Positions 25,858 to 34,454 are shown, counted from the stretch's first letter. The stretch is DNA of 64,000 nucleotides from Planococcus sp. ISL-110 (GCF_018613575.1 NZ_JAGGPX010000015.1:124001-188000); one strand, 5' to 3'. The notes: generated from the letters alone by a model not told the origin. Program-made: numbers and translations.

Positions 25858-26904
25858 ATGACCCTGCATGAACCGTTGACGAAGATTAAACTATTGAATC
25901 CGGAGCACCCGAACAAATCGACTGGCGTCTTGAACGGCCAGTCTTCGGGCTTGCTGAACTGGAACGATATCGCCTATCCGCAAATGTACGATCTGTATCA
26001 AGCTCTCCTAGCAAACTTCTGGAAAGCGCAGGAAATTAATATGCAGGACGATATCAAGCAATGGGACAGCTTGAGTGATGTGGAGAAGGACGTCTTTTTG
26101 CGCATCAATACGCAACTGGCATCACTCGACAGCCTGCAGACCCCTACGATGAGCCAGGCGATGGATTATGTCACCGATTCCAGCTTTAAAGCCATTTTTG
26201 CAGTTATTTCCCAGCAGGAAGCGGTCCATACCGAATCGTATTCCTATATCTTGAGTTCGCTGGTCTCGGTCAGCGAGCAGAATGCGCGCTTCGACCAGGC
26301 GAAAAGCGATCCGGTCGTCCAAAAGCGCAACGAAGGGATCCTGGATGCCTACGAGGAGTTCCGCCAAAATCCCACGCCGCAAAACCTGTTCAAGCTGAGC
26401 GTCAATTCCATTAACCTGGAAGGCATTTATTTTTATGCCGGCTTTGCTTTTTTCTATCACCTGGCGCGCCAGCAGAAAATGCTGAAAACCAGTACGATGA
26501 TCAGCTATATCCAGCGCGATGAAATGCAGCATGCTTATTTTATTGCCCAGTTTATCCGGATCATGTTGACGGAAAATCCAGAATTGAACACGGATGAAAA
26601 TATTCAATATATCTACACGACCATCGATCGGGCGGTGGCGCTCGAGAAAGAATGGGCGCATTATATTCTGGCCGATATCGAGGGACTGGATTTGGAGGAG
26701 TTTGCCGGCTACGTGGAGTATTTGGCCAACAAACGGCTGCGCCAGTTGGGATTGGACAATCTTTACGAAGAGCGCAGCAATCCGATGCCGTGGATTCAAG
26801 TATTTGGCGATGACATGATGAACGATACGAAATCCGACTTTTTCGAACAGAAATCACGGACGTATACCAAAGTGTCGCAGTCGAATGGCTTTGACGAACT
26901 TTAA
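25858..26904 (+). CDS. nrdB: Class I ribonucleotide reductase small subunit
   Basis: A 348-residue R2 protein, started at ATG 25858 behind AAAGGAGGATT. Metal ligands are visible: QQEAVHTESYSY has glutamate 121, histidine 124 and the radical tyrosine at 128 in the same spacing as E. coli Glu115-His118-Tyr122. RDEMQHAYF supplies the second glutamate and histidine. So the radical is likely tyrosyl on a di-iron or di-manganese site. It should be cotranscribed with nrdA under the B12 riboswitch. The next ORF starts inside its last codons. Confidence 0.93.
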   Translation: MTLHEPLTKIKLLNPEHPNKSTGVLNGQSSGLLNWNDIAYPQMYDLYQALLANFWKAQEINMQDDIKQWDSLSDVEKDVFLRINTQLASLDSLQTPTMSQAMDYVTDSSFKAIFAVISQQEAVHTESYSYILSSLVSVSEQNARFDQAKSDPVVQKRNEGILDAYEEFRQNPTPQNLFKLSVNSINLEGIYFYAGFAFFYHLARQQKMLKTSTMISYIQRDEMQHAYFIAQFIRIMLTENPELNTDENIQYIYTTIDRAVALEKEWAHYILADIEGLDLEEFAGYVEYLANKRLRQLGLDNLYEERSNPMPWIQVFGDDMMNDTKSDFFEQKSRTYTKVSQSNGFDEL

Positions 26905-27361
26905 CCCGAAACTAACCATCGTCTACGCATCTGTCACCGGCAATACCGAGCAGTTAGCGGAGATGCTGCAGGAGGCTGCATTGAGCCAGGGTCTTGAAAC
27001 CAATTTGTACCGTGTAGAAGAATTTCCTTTGTCCGAACTGCCCAGTTGTGAGGTGGTATTGATCGGAACCTATACGTGGGGAAGCGGGGAAATTCCGGAA
27101 GAAATGCGCAGGCTGTACCAAGCTATCGAGGGCCTGGACAACAAAGAGCTGAGGACCGCCGCTTTCGGGACTGGCGACAGCTTTTTTGCGGAGTTTTGCG
27201 GCGCGGTCGACCATTTCCGCGACATGCTGTACGTCAAGACGCAATTGCTGGCAACCCTGAAAGTGGAATTGATGCCGCAGCCGAGTGACCGCAGGCGCTG
27301 CGAAAAATTAGTGGAACTGATCAAAGTTTTCCCACTCAAAACAACGGGTATGGATAATTAA
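26885..27361 (+). CDS. Flavodoxin, possible partner of NrdB
   Basis: A 158-residue flavodoxin that overlaps the nrdB end by 20 bases. The FMN phosphate loop is TIVYASVTGNTEQLAEM near residues 10-26, and the 50s and 90s loops are GTYTWGSGEIP and FGTGDSFFAEFCGAV. NrdI, the small flavodoxin that makes the manganese radical in class Ib enzymes, usually sits next to nrdE/F. This protein is longer and looks like a normal short-chain flavodoxin, but the gene position suggests it serves radical generation or reduction of NrdB. Confidence 0.85.
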   Translation: MALTNFNPKLTIVYASVTGNTEQLAEMLQEAALSQGLETNLYRVEEFPLSELPSCEVVLIGTYTWGSGEIPEEMRRLYQAIEGLDNKELRTAAFGTGDSFFAEFCGAVDHFRDMLYVKTQLLATLKVELMPQPSDRRRCEKLVELIKVFPLKTTGMDN

Positions 27362-27388
27362 AATATGATGTTATGAGGAGCGGTGCAA

Positions 27389-27568
27389 ATGGTGCAAAGA
27401 AAATGGTTAAAGCTCGGAGTGGCTGGCTTTTTATCAATAGGGATGCTCACCGCATGCGGTAACGATGAACCGGCTGAAGACAACGAAGATATGGAAATGC
27501 AGAACGAAGAGGATTCCGATATGGATGATTCGGAGTCTGAAGAGGACGATTCCGAAGGGGGATATTGA
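27389..27568 (+). CDS. Small acidic lipoprotein
   Basis: A 59-residue protein, started at ATG 27389 behind GAGGAG. It has a lipoprotein signal peptide with lipobox LTAC (cysteine near residue 23) and a mature part made nearly only of Asp, Glu, Met and Ser. It has no enzymatic domain. It may bind cations at the cell surface, but this is a guess. It follows the reductase operon by 27 bases and is followed by a terminator. Confidence 0.65.
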   Translation: MVQRKWLKLGVAGFLSIGMLTACGNDEPAEDNEDMEMQNEEDSDMDDSESEEDDSEGGY

Positions 27569-27606
27569 TTGTCTTCCCTATTTGAAAATGAACCAAAGTT
27601 TGGTTG

Positions 27607-27630
27607 AAAATCGCCGAAAGGCGGTTTTTT
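27607..27630 (+). terminator. Intrinsic terminator after the small lipoprotein gene
   Basis: Stem AAAATCGCC/GGCGGTTTT with GAAA tetraloop, then T-rich sequence. It is the probable end of the nrd transcript. Confidence 0.8.
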
Positions 27631-28075
27631 ATTTTGGAGAAAAAGTGTTTTATTCGTGTAAAAGGGTATAGAAAAGAAAAGAGTCTAAGAAAGAGTGACT
27701 CAATATTTCCGGCTGCAAAACAGCTGGATTCTTTTCGGCCTGTATTCTCGCTGCCTATAAACAATAGGTGCGGAAAAACTTATATCTCATGGCGTTTGTT
27801 AAAGTCTTCAGCTCAACACACCATTTCTCTTTCCAGAGCTGACAAATTAGGGGAACAGAAGATATTGGCGTTGCCATTAAAAAGCTAATTTGCAGTTGTT
27901 TGATTGCTCAAGAAAAATTGATAATGCCTGAATGATTTGGCTGAATGTGACAGACGATAGCGCTGTAAACAACGCCGAAAAGAGTCTTTCGATTCTTTTC
28001 GGCGTTTTTGTGTGACGAATTCCTTTTTTAAACAATGATTTTAAAGGTCTGGAAAAAAAAGAGAGGATGAGCAGG
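27631..28075. other. Intergenic stretch with an orphan terminator
   Basis: About 440 bases with no supported coding frame. It contains a strong hairpin terminator at 27971-28010 with no gene ahead of it on the plus strand. This leaves room for a short RNA or a lost gene. Confidence 0.4.
27971..28010 (+). terminator. Orphan intrinsic terminator
   Basis: Stem AACGCCGAAAAGA/TCTTTTCGGCGTT followed by TTTTG. No gene ends upstream within 400 bases. Confidence 0.75.
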
Positions 28076-28480
28076 ATGGAACACTTAGAGCAATTGGCTG
28101 AACAAGTGGGTATGCTGATGAATGCAGAGGTGGAAGTGGAGGCGGGAGAATGTTTGGTCAAAAGAAAAAGGACCATTAACATTTCTTCTTATAATAAAAA
28201 TTTTAGCTGTACATTAGACCATGACATTTCTTTTAAGAATCTTAAGGATAATGGAAAGGCATTCAACCAGGCGGAGATTTTTTTGCTGCCAGGAGAGCTG
28301 GCTTTTTTTATAAATGCACTTCACCGGCATCCGATTCCGTTGCCGAACAACTACCAGCACCGCATGGACATTAATCCGGATATTATTTGTGTCTATCTGT
28401 CTTCAGAAGAAGCGCCTGAGGACTTTGCCGCCAGATTGTCTTCTGCTTTTGATGCCATCGAGCAAAATTCCCTGGTTTGA
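28076..28480 (+). CDS. Small protein resembling DUF1259 (LppY/LpqO)
   Basis: A 134-residue protein, started at ATG 28076 behind AGAGGATGAG. An in-frame ATG nine bases earlier is possible. The second half (ELAFFINALHRHPIPLPNNY, then HRMDINPDIICVYL) resembles, from memory, the second half of DUF1259 proteins, in which an alpha-beta unit ends in a conserved H-x-H-M. Function is unknown. It is followed closely by ribT, with 26 bases between. Confidence 0.5.
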   Translation: MEHLEQLAEQVGMLMNAEVEVEAGECLVKRKRTINISSYNKNFSCTLDHDISFKNLKDNGKAFNQAEIFLLPGELAFFINALHRHPIPLPNNYQHRMDINPDIICVYLSSEEAPEDFAARLSSAFDAIEQNSLV

Positions 28481-28506
28481 ACAGCTGCTGAAGAAAGGAG
28501 ATTCCA

Positions 28507-28854
28507 ATGCTGAACAGATACAAGCAAGCACATGAAAAAATCGCTATGGGCCTGTTGTCCTTTATGCCCAAGGAGCGAAATGTCAAACAACTGAAAAAGA
28601 CTATGCAACGGTACAATGAACGCCCCGACTGGCAGCTTTTCCTTTGGAAAGAAGGCGAAGGTTACGTAGGAGCCATCGGTATTCAGATAGAAGATGATGA
28701 AAGCTTCACCATCCAGCACATTTCGGTGATTCCTTCATTTCGGGGAGAGGGAATCGGCCAGAAAATGGTGGCACGTACCGAAAGGCTGATGGGAAAACGG
28801 AGAGCGAAACCGACCGAGGAAACAAAGGTATTCATGATGAAGTGCAGAGTTTAA
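28507..28854 (+). CDS. ribT: GNAT-family acetyltransferase RibT
   Basis: A 115-residue GNAT protein. The start MLNRYKQAHEKIAMGLLSFM matches RibT of the Bacillus riboflavin operon. The acetyl-CoA motif is visible as HISVIPSFRGEGIGQKM. The substrate of RibT is not established. Here it stands apart from other rib genes. The ribosome site is AGAAAGGAGATT. Confidence 0.85.
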   Translation: MLNRYKQAHEKIAMGLLSFMPKERNVKQLKKTMQRYNERPDWQLFLWKEGEGYVGAIGIQIEDDESFTIQHISVIPSFRGEGIGQKMVARTERLMGKRRAKPTEETKVFMMKCRV

Positions 28855-28998
28855 AACAAAACACCTTACAGAAAAGTCGGCTATGTTAATTCACAGTCGG
28901 CTTTTCGCTATGGAGAAATTTCCATCTTAGCCTGTCCACAGCGTATAATAAAAGCATCTGACAGATTTAAATAAAGTGAAATTAAAGAGGTGCTCATC

Positions 28999-29622
28999 AT
29001 GATCATCATTATCGATAACCAGGATTCATTCACCTACAACCTGGTTCATTATTTTCAGCAGTTGGATTCTACAGTGCTGGTTTTTCAAAACGGGGAATTG
29101 ACTGCAAAACAAATAGAAGATCTTATGCCGGAACTGATTGTCCTGTCGCCCGGCCCTGGACGTCCTGCTGCAGAAGGGGCGAGCAGGGATGTGCTGACGG
29201 AGCTGAGTGGGCAGATTCCCATACTCGGCGTTTGCCTGGGGCATCAAACCATCATTGAGCATTTCGGTGGACGGATCGTTAAAGGAAGCCAGCCGATGCA
29301 CGGAAAGGTCTCCATGTTGACGCATAATGGGGATGGGCTGTTCAAAGAGATCCCTAACCCGACAGCTGTGACCCGCTATCATTCTTTGGTGGCGGAAGAA
29401 CCACTGCCTGGCTGCCTGTCAGTAACCGCCCGTTCAGAAGATGGCGCGATTATGGCAGTCCGCCATCAGTATCTGCCGATTGAAGGCATGCAGTTTCATC
29501 CAGAATCGATATTGACTGCAGAGGGCTTCAATATGCTGAAGAACAGCTATCAATCAGCAAAGCAGTGGAAAGAAAATAATAAGGGAGGTGCCGGACGTGC
29601 AAAACCCTTACCTACTGTATGA
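28999..29622 (+). CDS. pabA: Aminodeoxychorismate/anthranilate synthase glutamine amidotransferase subunit
   Basis: A 207-residue class I glutamine amidotransferase, started at ATG 28999 behind AAAGAGGTG. The nucleophile cysteine lies in GVCLGHQTI, and the histidine and glutamate in MQFHPESIL. It supplies ammonia for the synthase encoded by the next gene. Since the partner carries PabB and PabC domains, the folate (4-aminobenzoate) role is more likely than tryptophan. The genes overlap by 26 bases. Confidence 0.92.
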   Translation: MIIIIDNQDSFTYNLVHYFQQLDSTVLVFQNGELTAKQIEDLMPELIVLSPGPGRPAAEGASRDVLTELSGQIPILGVCLGHQTIIEHFGGRIVKGSQPMHGKVSMLTHNGDGLFKEIPNPTAVTRYHSLVAEEPLPGCLSVTARSEDGAIMAVRHQYLPIEGMQFHPESILTAEGFNMLKNSYQSAKQWKENNKGGAGRAKPLPTV

Positions 29623-31354
29623 GTTTCGGAATGAGGACGGAAGAATTGAACCGCTCCTGTTCAGCGAACCTTTACGTGTTCTTGAAACAAGCGTCCTTTC
29701 GGAAGTGCCAGAAATTATGGAGAAGGTGGAAAAGGCAGTTGGGGACGGATTTTACGCTGCGGGATACGTATCCTACGAAGCAGCGCCGGCTTTTCATCCG
29801 GAAATGCATGTACAGCCGGGAGGTGAAATGCCGCTTGTCTGGTTCGGTATTTTCAATGAGCCGAAAAAAAGCTTTTCCATTTCGGAAGAGCAGCCATACC
29901 GCGTTTCAGAATGGAAGATGGCAAGCTCTGTGGAACGGTACAAAGAAGGGATTCAGCAGATCAAACAAGCCATCGAAGAAGGCGATACCTATCAGGTGAA
30001 TTACACCGAACGCCTTGTTGCCAAATTTGCGGGCAGCGACCTGGCGTTCTACCGTCAACTGGCGAGAAATCAGCAAGCCGACTATGGTGCGTATTTGAAT
30101 CTTGGCAGGTACCGCGTCCTGTCGGCATCCCCTGAGTTGTTCTTTAAAGTCCACAAAGGCAAACTGACAGCCAAACCGATGAAAGGCACAGCACCCAGAG
30201 GACGTACAACGCAGGAAGACCGGACCCGGATTACAGAGCTGAGGGCTTCTGAAAAAGAACGGGCTGAAAACCTGATGATCGTTGATCTGCTTCGAAACGA
30301 TATGAGCCGGTTAGCGGAGCGGGGTACAGTCAAAGCGGATCCGCTGTTTACAGTGGAAACCTATCCGACTGTTCATCAGCTGACATCGACCATTGGAGCG
30401 CAACTGGATGAAACAACGACCATCCTCGACTGGTTTCAGGCATTATTTCCATGCGGGTCGATTACTGGCGCTCCCAAAGTCAGCACTATGAAATACATAG
30501 CCGAACTGGAACAGACGCCGAGGGAAGTGTATTGCGGCGCTATCGGTTTTATAACCCCTGACAAAGATGCTATCTTCAATGTGCCGATCCGGACAGTCAT
30601 CCTTGACCAGGAAAAAGGGACGGCGCGTTATGGAGTGGGAGGCGGCATCACCTGGGATTCGACTTCTGAAGGAGAATACCGAGAACTGCAGACAAAAGCA
30701 GAAGTACTGACAGCCAAGCGCCCGGTGTTCAGCCTGCTGGAATCCTTGAAGCTGGAGGATGGAAAATACCCTTTGCTGCGGTATCACATGGCACGCCTTC
30801 AAGATTCTGCCGTTTATTTTCATTTCCCGGGAAATATTCAGGAAGTTGAAGATGAATTAATGAAGCTGGCAAAAAAATACCCAGAAGGCACCTACAAGAT
30901 TCGACTGTTGCTGGATGAAAAAGGCCAAGTGGAGTTGCAGGCCCAGAAAACGGTTCCCATCGAAGAACCGGTAAATTGCGCCATGGCGTTATCGGCAGTA
31001 GACAGCAGGAACCCATTCCTGTTCCATAAAACGACGCACCGTGAGGTATACGACCAGGCTAGCAACAAACTTCCGAGCGATATGTTTTCGGTTTTGTTAT
31101 GGAATGAAAACCGACAGCTGACGGAATTCACCATCGGCAATGTGGTGGTTGAAAAGAACGGGCGATTCTTCACGCCTCCGGTTTCCTGCGGCTTGCTGGC
31201 AGGTACTTTCAGGCAACAGCTATTGGATCAAAAACTGATCGAAGAAAAAATCATCCATAAAGAAGCACTTCGGGACTGTGACGCTATTTGGCTGATCAAC
31301 GGTGTGCGCGGCTGGCTTGCCGTCGAGCTGGAAAACCTGGAAACGCTGTTCTAA
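29597..31354 (+). CDS. pabB: Aminodeoxychorismate synthase component I fused to aminodeoxychorismate lyase
   Basis: A 585-residue fusion, started at GTG 29597 behind AAGGGAGGTG. Residues 1-370 are the chorismate-binding PabB domain: YQVNYTERL, KPMKGTAPRG, PCGSITGAPK and RTVILD with GGGITWDS. Residues about 380-585 are a PLP-dependent class IV aminotransferase fold like PabC, with FHKTTHREVYDQA holding the likely PLP lysine and LTEFTIGNVVVEKNG and CGLLAGTFRQ of the lyase. One chain thus turns chorismate into 4-aminobenzoate with ammonia from PabA, feeding folate. A terminator follows. Confidence 0.92.
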   Translation: MQNPYLLYEFRNEDGRIEPLLFSEPLRVLETSVLSEVPEIMEKVEKAVGDGFYAAGYVSYEAAPAFHPEMHVQPGGEMPLVWFGIFNEPKKSFSISEEQPYRVSEWKMASSVERYKEGIQQIKQAIEEGDTYQVNYTERLVAKFAGSDLAFYRQLARNQQADYGAYLNLGRYRVLSASPELFFKVHKGKLTAKPMKGTAPRGRTTQEDRTRITELRASEKERAENLMIVDLLRNDMSRLAERGTVKADPLFTVETYPTVHQLTSTIGAQLDETTTILDWFQALFPCGSITGAPKVSTMKYIAELEQTPREVYCGAIGFITPDKDAIFNVPIRTVILDQEKGTARYGVGGGITWDSTSEGEYRELQTKAEVLTAKRPVFSLLESLKLEDGKYPLLRYHMARLQDSAVYFHFPGNIQEVEDELMKLAKKYPEGTYKIRLLLDEKGQVELQAQKTVPIEEPVNCAMALSAVDSRNPFLFHKTTHREVYDQASNKLPSDMFSVLLWNENRQLTEFTIGNVVVEKNGRFFTPPVSCGLLAGTFRQQLLDQKLIEEKIIHKEALRDCDAIWLINGVRGWLAVELENLETLF

Positions 31355-31383
31355 TCGGCCAATATAATAGTTCTGAAAGCAGT

Positions 31384-31421
31384 AAAACCCAGCCGAAGAA
31401 GGAGCTCTCGGCTGGGTTTTT
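31384..31421 (+). terminator. Intrinsic terminator of the pab operon
   Basis: Stem AAAACCCAGCCGA/TCGGCTGGGTTTT, T run behind. Confidence 0.85.
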
Positions 31422-31439
31422 GATTTATTGTGATTGGAT

Positions 31440-31471
31440 GGCCAGAGGGAATAAGAATAATCCCTCTGGCC
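31440..31471 (-). terminator. Hairpin after the PTS-type permease gene
   Basis: Perfect 11-bp stem GGCCAGAGGGA/TCCCTCTGGCC with a 10-base loop. There is no clear T run, so it may be a weak terminator or RNA end protector for the minus-strand gene. Confidence 0.5.
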
Positions 31472-31485
31472 AACCAACTTTCTCT

Positions 31486-32523
31486 TTATTCGAAATCGAG
31501 TTTATAATCAGCAGATTTGATCATTTTCAGCTTACGCGTAAAGATATACAGCAAAACGACATTCAAGAGGATCGGTAGAACTAGGAATGTGCTGAGCATG
31601 ATGGCGATATTGCGGCCGTTCCAGCCGCCTTCCGCAAGGTTCATATAATTCAGCGGACCGACCAGGCCGGATAAACCGAATCCGGCACTGTAAGGAGTTC
31701 CCTGTATATTCAGGATGCCTGCCAAAGCACCCAGCACAGCGGCGGTGATCAGCATGGGTATAGCGATTTGCGGCTTCATCAAGAAGTTCTTCATCTGAAT
31801 TTTGGGAGAACCCAGTACATGAGCAAGTGCCGTCCCCATTGAATTGGCTTTATAGCTGGAAATAGCCAGGCCGACACCGGCTGCAACGATCCCAAGGTTG
31901 GCAGCTCCGGCACCGATGCCTGAAAGCATGATGACCGTGGCGACACCTACTGTCGACACCGGCAGCAGGATGATGATACAGAAAATCATTGCAATCAAAG
32001 CACCCATCAGCACCGGCTGCAAAGAGGTGATATGCGCAACCGCTATGCCGATTATGCCGGTCGAGTGTTTCATGAATGGCAGCAGCAGGTAACCAATCAT
32101 GCCGGGAATCAGAATGCTCAAAGTAGGCATCAGTAGAATGGCATATGCCTTCAATTTATCACCAAGAAACTGGACAAACAAGACAGTCAATGCCGCGGTG
32201 ATCCCGATATTGATGACAATGCCGATGCCGTTTAATGTCATGACGCCTTCAGTGGTTTTTTGGACCACACCGCTGCCGACCATCGAGGCAATCCCGACAC
32301 TGGCTGTTTGGATGGAGGTCAATTTAAAAGAAATTCCGACCATGACCCCGATCATTACAGGCAATAAGCTCATAGTGAAGACTGTGATGTCAAAAAGATG
32401 CTGCAGGGGCGGAAAATGAGGGATCAATAACTTTAAGATCTCCCCGAGTAATGCATTCGGAATCAGGGCGACTACAATGCCGATGCTCATGCCATTCAAC
32501 AATTTACCAAAAAACTCTTTCAT
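31486..32523 (-). CDS. PTS-type sugar permease IIC domain protein
   Basis: A 345-residue integral membrane protein with about nine hydrophobic helices, started at ATG 32523 with GGGAG ahead. It resembles the stand-alone EIIC group (PTS_EIIC_2) by its glycine-rich helices such as MLSGIGAGAANLGIVAAGVG, GSPKIQMKNF and GFGLSGLVGP. No EIIA or EIIB domain is encoded nearby, so phosphotransfer is unproven, and members of this group may work as simple transporters. It is divergent from the GntR regulator at 32739, which may control it. Confidence 0.75.
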   Translation of the reverse strand: MKEFFGKLLNGMSIGIVVALIPNALLGEILKLLIPHFPPLQHLFDITVFTMSLLPVMIGVMVGISFKLTSIQTASVGIASMVGSGVVQKTTEGVMTLNGIGIVINIGITAALTVLFVQFLGDKLKAYAILLMPTLSILIPGMIGYLLLPFMKHSTGIIGIAVAHITSLQPVLMGALIAMIFCIIILLPVSTVGVATVIMLSGIGAGAANLGIVAAGVGLAISSYKANSMGTALAHVLGSPKIQMKNFLMKPQIAIPMLITAAVLGALAGILNIQGTPYSAGFGLSGLVGPLNYMNLAEGGWNGRNIAIMLSTFLVLPILLNVVLLYIFTRKLKMIKSADYKLDFE

Positions 32524-32738
32524 CTCTGCAGCTCCCATCTATATCAATCGAAATATGTTACTACTATAATAAAAACTTTGATAAAAATCAATAAAAAGTT
32601 TAGTCAATTAACGCGTTGGTGTGCGAAAGTAATTGAATATTGGAGTATATTCGGTGTGGAGACTAATAATGATAATGGATGAAGAGAAGGACATTTAGCG
32701 TATAATAATGGTATGAAAGTTCATAAGGAGGATTTGTT

Positions 32739-33455
32739 ATTTCATTCGATAAAGAAAAGCAGATTTTGGATGAGTTAATGGAGAAAATTGCCTCTAAGCA
32801 ATTTACAGCCGGTGAAAAATTGCCTTCAGAAAACGAACTGGCGGACCGTTATGGAGAAACGCGGATGACCGTGCACGCGGCGTTGACTAAGCTGGAAGAA
32901 CGAGGTTACCTTTTTACAAAGCAAGGCAAAGGTCGGTTTTTAAAAGATGAGTCCAAACAAATCCAACTGCATTTAACCGGTAAGGTCAGCTTTACTGAAA
33001 AAATGGAGCAGGCAGGCTATGATTTGGAAACACGTCTCATTGGCTGTGAAAAAGTTGGATACGAGGAAAAGATCTACAGCATATTGGGGTGTGATCAGGA
33101 GGACAATGTCTATAAGGTTTCGCGAATCCGCTTTATCGACGGACAACCGATTGCCATACATAATTCCTATGTAAGCGAGAAAATGTTTCCTAAAATAGCA
33201 ACAGAAGGACTCGGAATCAGTTCAATGTTTGCTTATTACCGTAAGTATGGGCATACCCAATTTGCCGGCAGCAAAACGCTGTTAAGCATTACCTTTCCGA
33301 CGTCAGCAGAACAACAACTTCTAGACTGTAAAAGCATGGTGCCGCTCCTGGTGGTGGAAAATGACTGCATTGATGCAGCGGCTGGCAAGGTGCTGGAGTA
33401 CACGGAAATCCTGTACCGCAGCGATAGATTTAAATACGATATCACAATGGATTAA
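32739..33455 (+). CDS. GntR/HutC-family transcriptional regulator, apparent ATT start
   Basis: A regulator of about 239 residues. The winged helix is AGEKLPSENELADRYGETRM and the C-terminal UTRA ligand domain runs from about residue 90 (RIRFIDGQPIAIHNSYV). The only in-frame position a normal distance (seven bases) behind the perfect AAGGAGG is ATT at 32739, giving ISFDKEKQILDELME. The nearest classical start, TTG 32766, has no ribosome site. UTRA regulators bind sugar phosphates or amino-acid derivatives. Its likely target is the divergent permease gene. Confidence 0.8.
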   Translation: MSFDKEKQILDELMEKIASKQFTAGEKLPSENELADRYGETRMTVHAALTKLEERGYLFTKQGKGRFLKDESKQIQLHLTGKVSFTEKMEQAGYDLETRLIGCEKVGYEEKIYSILGCDQEDNVYKVSRIRFIDGQPIAIHNSYVSEKMFPKIATEGLGISSMFAYYRKYGHTQFAGSKTLLSITFPTSAEQQLLDCKSMVPLLVVENDCIDAAAGKVLEYTEILYRSDRFKYDITMD

Positions 33456-33457
33456 GA

Positions 33458-33493
33458 AAACAGGCAAAGGAGAAATCATCCTTTGCCTGTTTT
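33458..33493 (+). terminator. GntR gene terminator, copy 1 of a 36-bp duplication
   Basis: Stem AAACAGGCAAAGGA/TCCTTTGCCTGTTT with loop GAAATCA. The same 36 bases recur at 33765-33800, on the other side of the inserted element. Confidence 0.85.
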
Positions 33494-33764
33494 AGGCTGT
33501 CGAGAAACTTCTAACAAGCCGTGGTTTTCCGAAGCTTACCGCTCGCTCGCGTCCAAGCCTCCTAGTTCGCTTTGCTCCCTGCGGGGTCTCGGCCGTCTCG
33601 CTTTCCCGCAGGAGTCGAACGGACGCTTCTCCAAACCACTTAGTAAACTCTATCTTCCTTGAATGAAGTGGGTGGGGGACTTCTACAGAAGCGATAGAGG
33701 CCGTGCCCGTGGAACGCGTCCGCCTGAAGCGAAATGAAAGCGTGAAGACTTTTTCAACAAGCTG
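33494..33764. mobile_element. MITE-like 271-bp insertion flanked by a duplicated terminator
   Basis: A non-coding, GC-rich block (for example CCGCTCGCTCGCGTCC and CCTGCGGGGTCTCGGCC) lying between two identical copies of a 36-bp terminator. Its ends are loosely inverted: GGCTGTCGAGAAACTTC at the left and, read from the other strand, AGCTTGTTGAAAAAGTCTTC at the right. A fragment of the same left end is at 16412-16473 in opposite orientation, which shows that it is a dispersed repeat. No transposase is encoded. Confidence 0.6.
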
Positions 33765-33803
33765 AAACAGGCAAAGGAGAAATCATCCTTTGCCTGTTTT
33801 TTT
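33765..33803 (+). terminator. GntR gene terminator, copy 2
   Basis: Identical to 33458-33493 over 36 bases, followed by a longer T run. It lies immediately after the MITE-like element. Confidence 0.85.
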
Positions 33804-33974
33804 AATGCCTTAATTGTGAAGGGTCTTTACATAAGTTTTCCGAAAGCTTTATACACAGCCACTTGGCGACAAGTTACGATGAATTTACAGACGAGGAGGC
33901 AGTGAGTATGAAAAGACGCAATAGAACTGAAAAGGAGACGGACGTTTGGCAAAAGGAACTGGCAGCCAGCATCG

Positions 33975-34454
33975 CGGAGAAATACGAATGCCGTGAAAAC
34001 TGTTTTATGGATACTGATTTTTGCCATCTCAGCTGGATTAGGCAGTGAGGCAGCAGTGCTTGGCATGCTGTTCCACTCGATCGCTTATCTAGTCAAAGCC
34101 TTTTCAGAAGCGTTTGAAGAAGTGGATCAAGGAATCATTGAAGCCTTGCGTGCGACGGGAGCGAACTGGTGGCACATCGTTGTGCACGCGGTTCTCCCAT
34201 CAACTTTCACCTACCTTTTGTCCTGGACCTTCCTGCGTTTCGAAATTAATTTTGCCGTGGCTGTCGCCATGGGGGCGGCTGCAGGAGCAGGTGGAATCGG
34301 CTTTGAATTATTTATGGCTTCCGGATTCTATTTCGATTTGCGTGAAGTGGGAATGATCACTTACATGATTTTGGTTTTTGCCATCATCCTGGAAATCCTG
34401 TCGACTAAAATGAAGGAGCGGTATTTCCCAACGCCTGCTAAATCTACAAACTAA
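33975..34454 (+). pseudogene. phnE: 5'-truncated phosphonate ABC transporter permease (PhnE-like)
   Basis: The frame reads VLWILIFAISAGLG, then the permease coupling motif EEVDQGIIEALRATGANWWH (the EAA loop) and three further membrane helices, ending in KMKERYFP. A complete PhnE has about 270 residues, and here only the C-terminal 155 or so are left. Sequence upstream of about 33975 reads in another frame (KRRNRTEKETDVWQKEL) and does not look like PhnE. No ATPase or binding protein is nearby. Confidence 0.7.

Noticed and set aside
28861-28910. Terminator after ribT made of AAAAGTCGGCT and AGTCGGCTTTT
   Set aside because: The two strings are direct and not inverted repeats, so they cannot pair as a hairpin.
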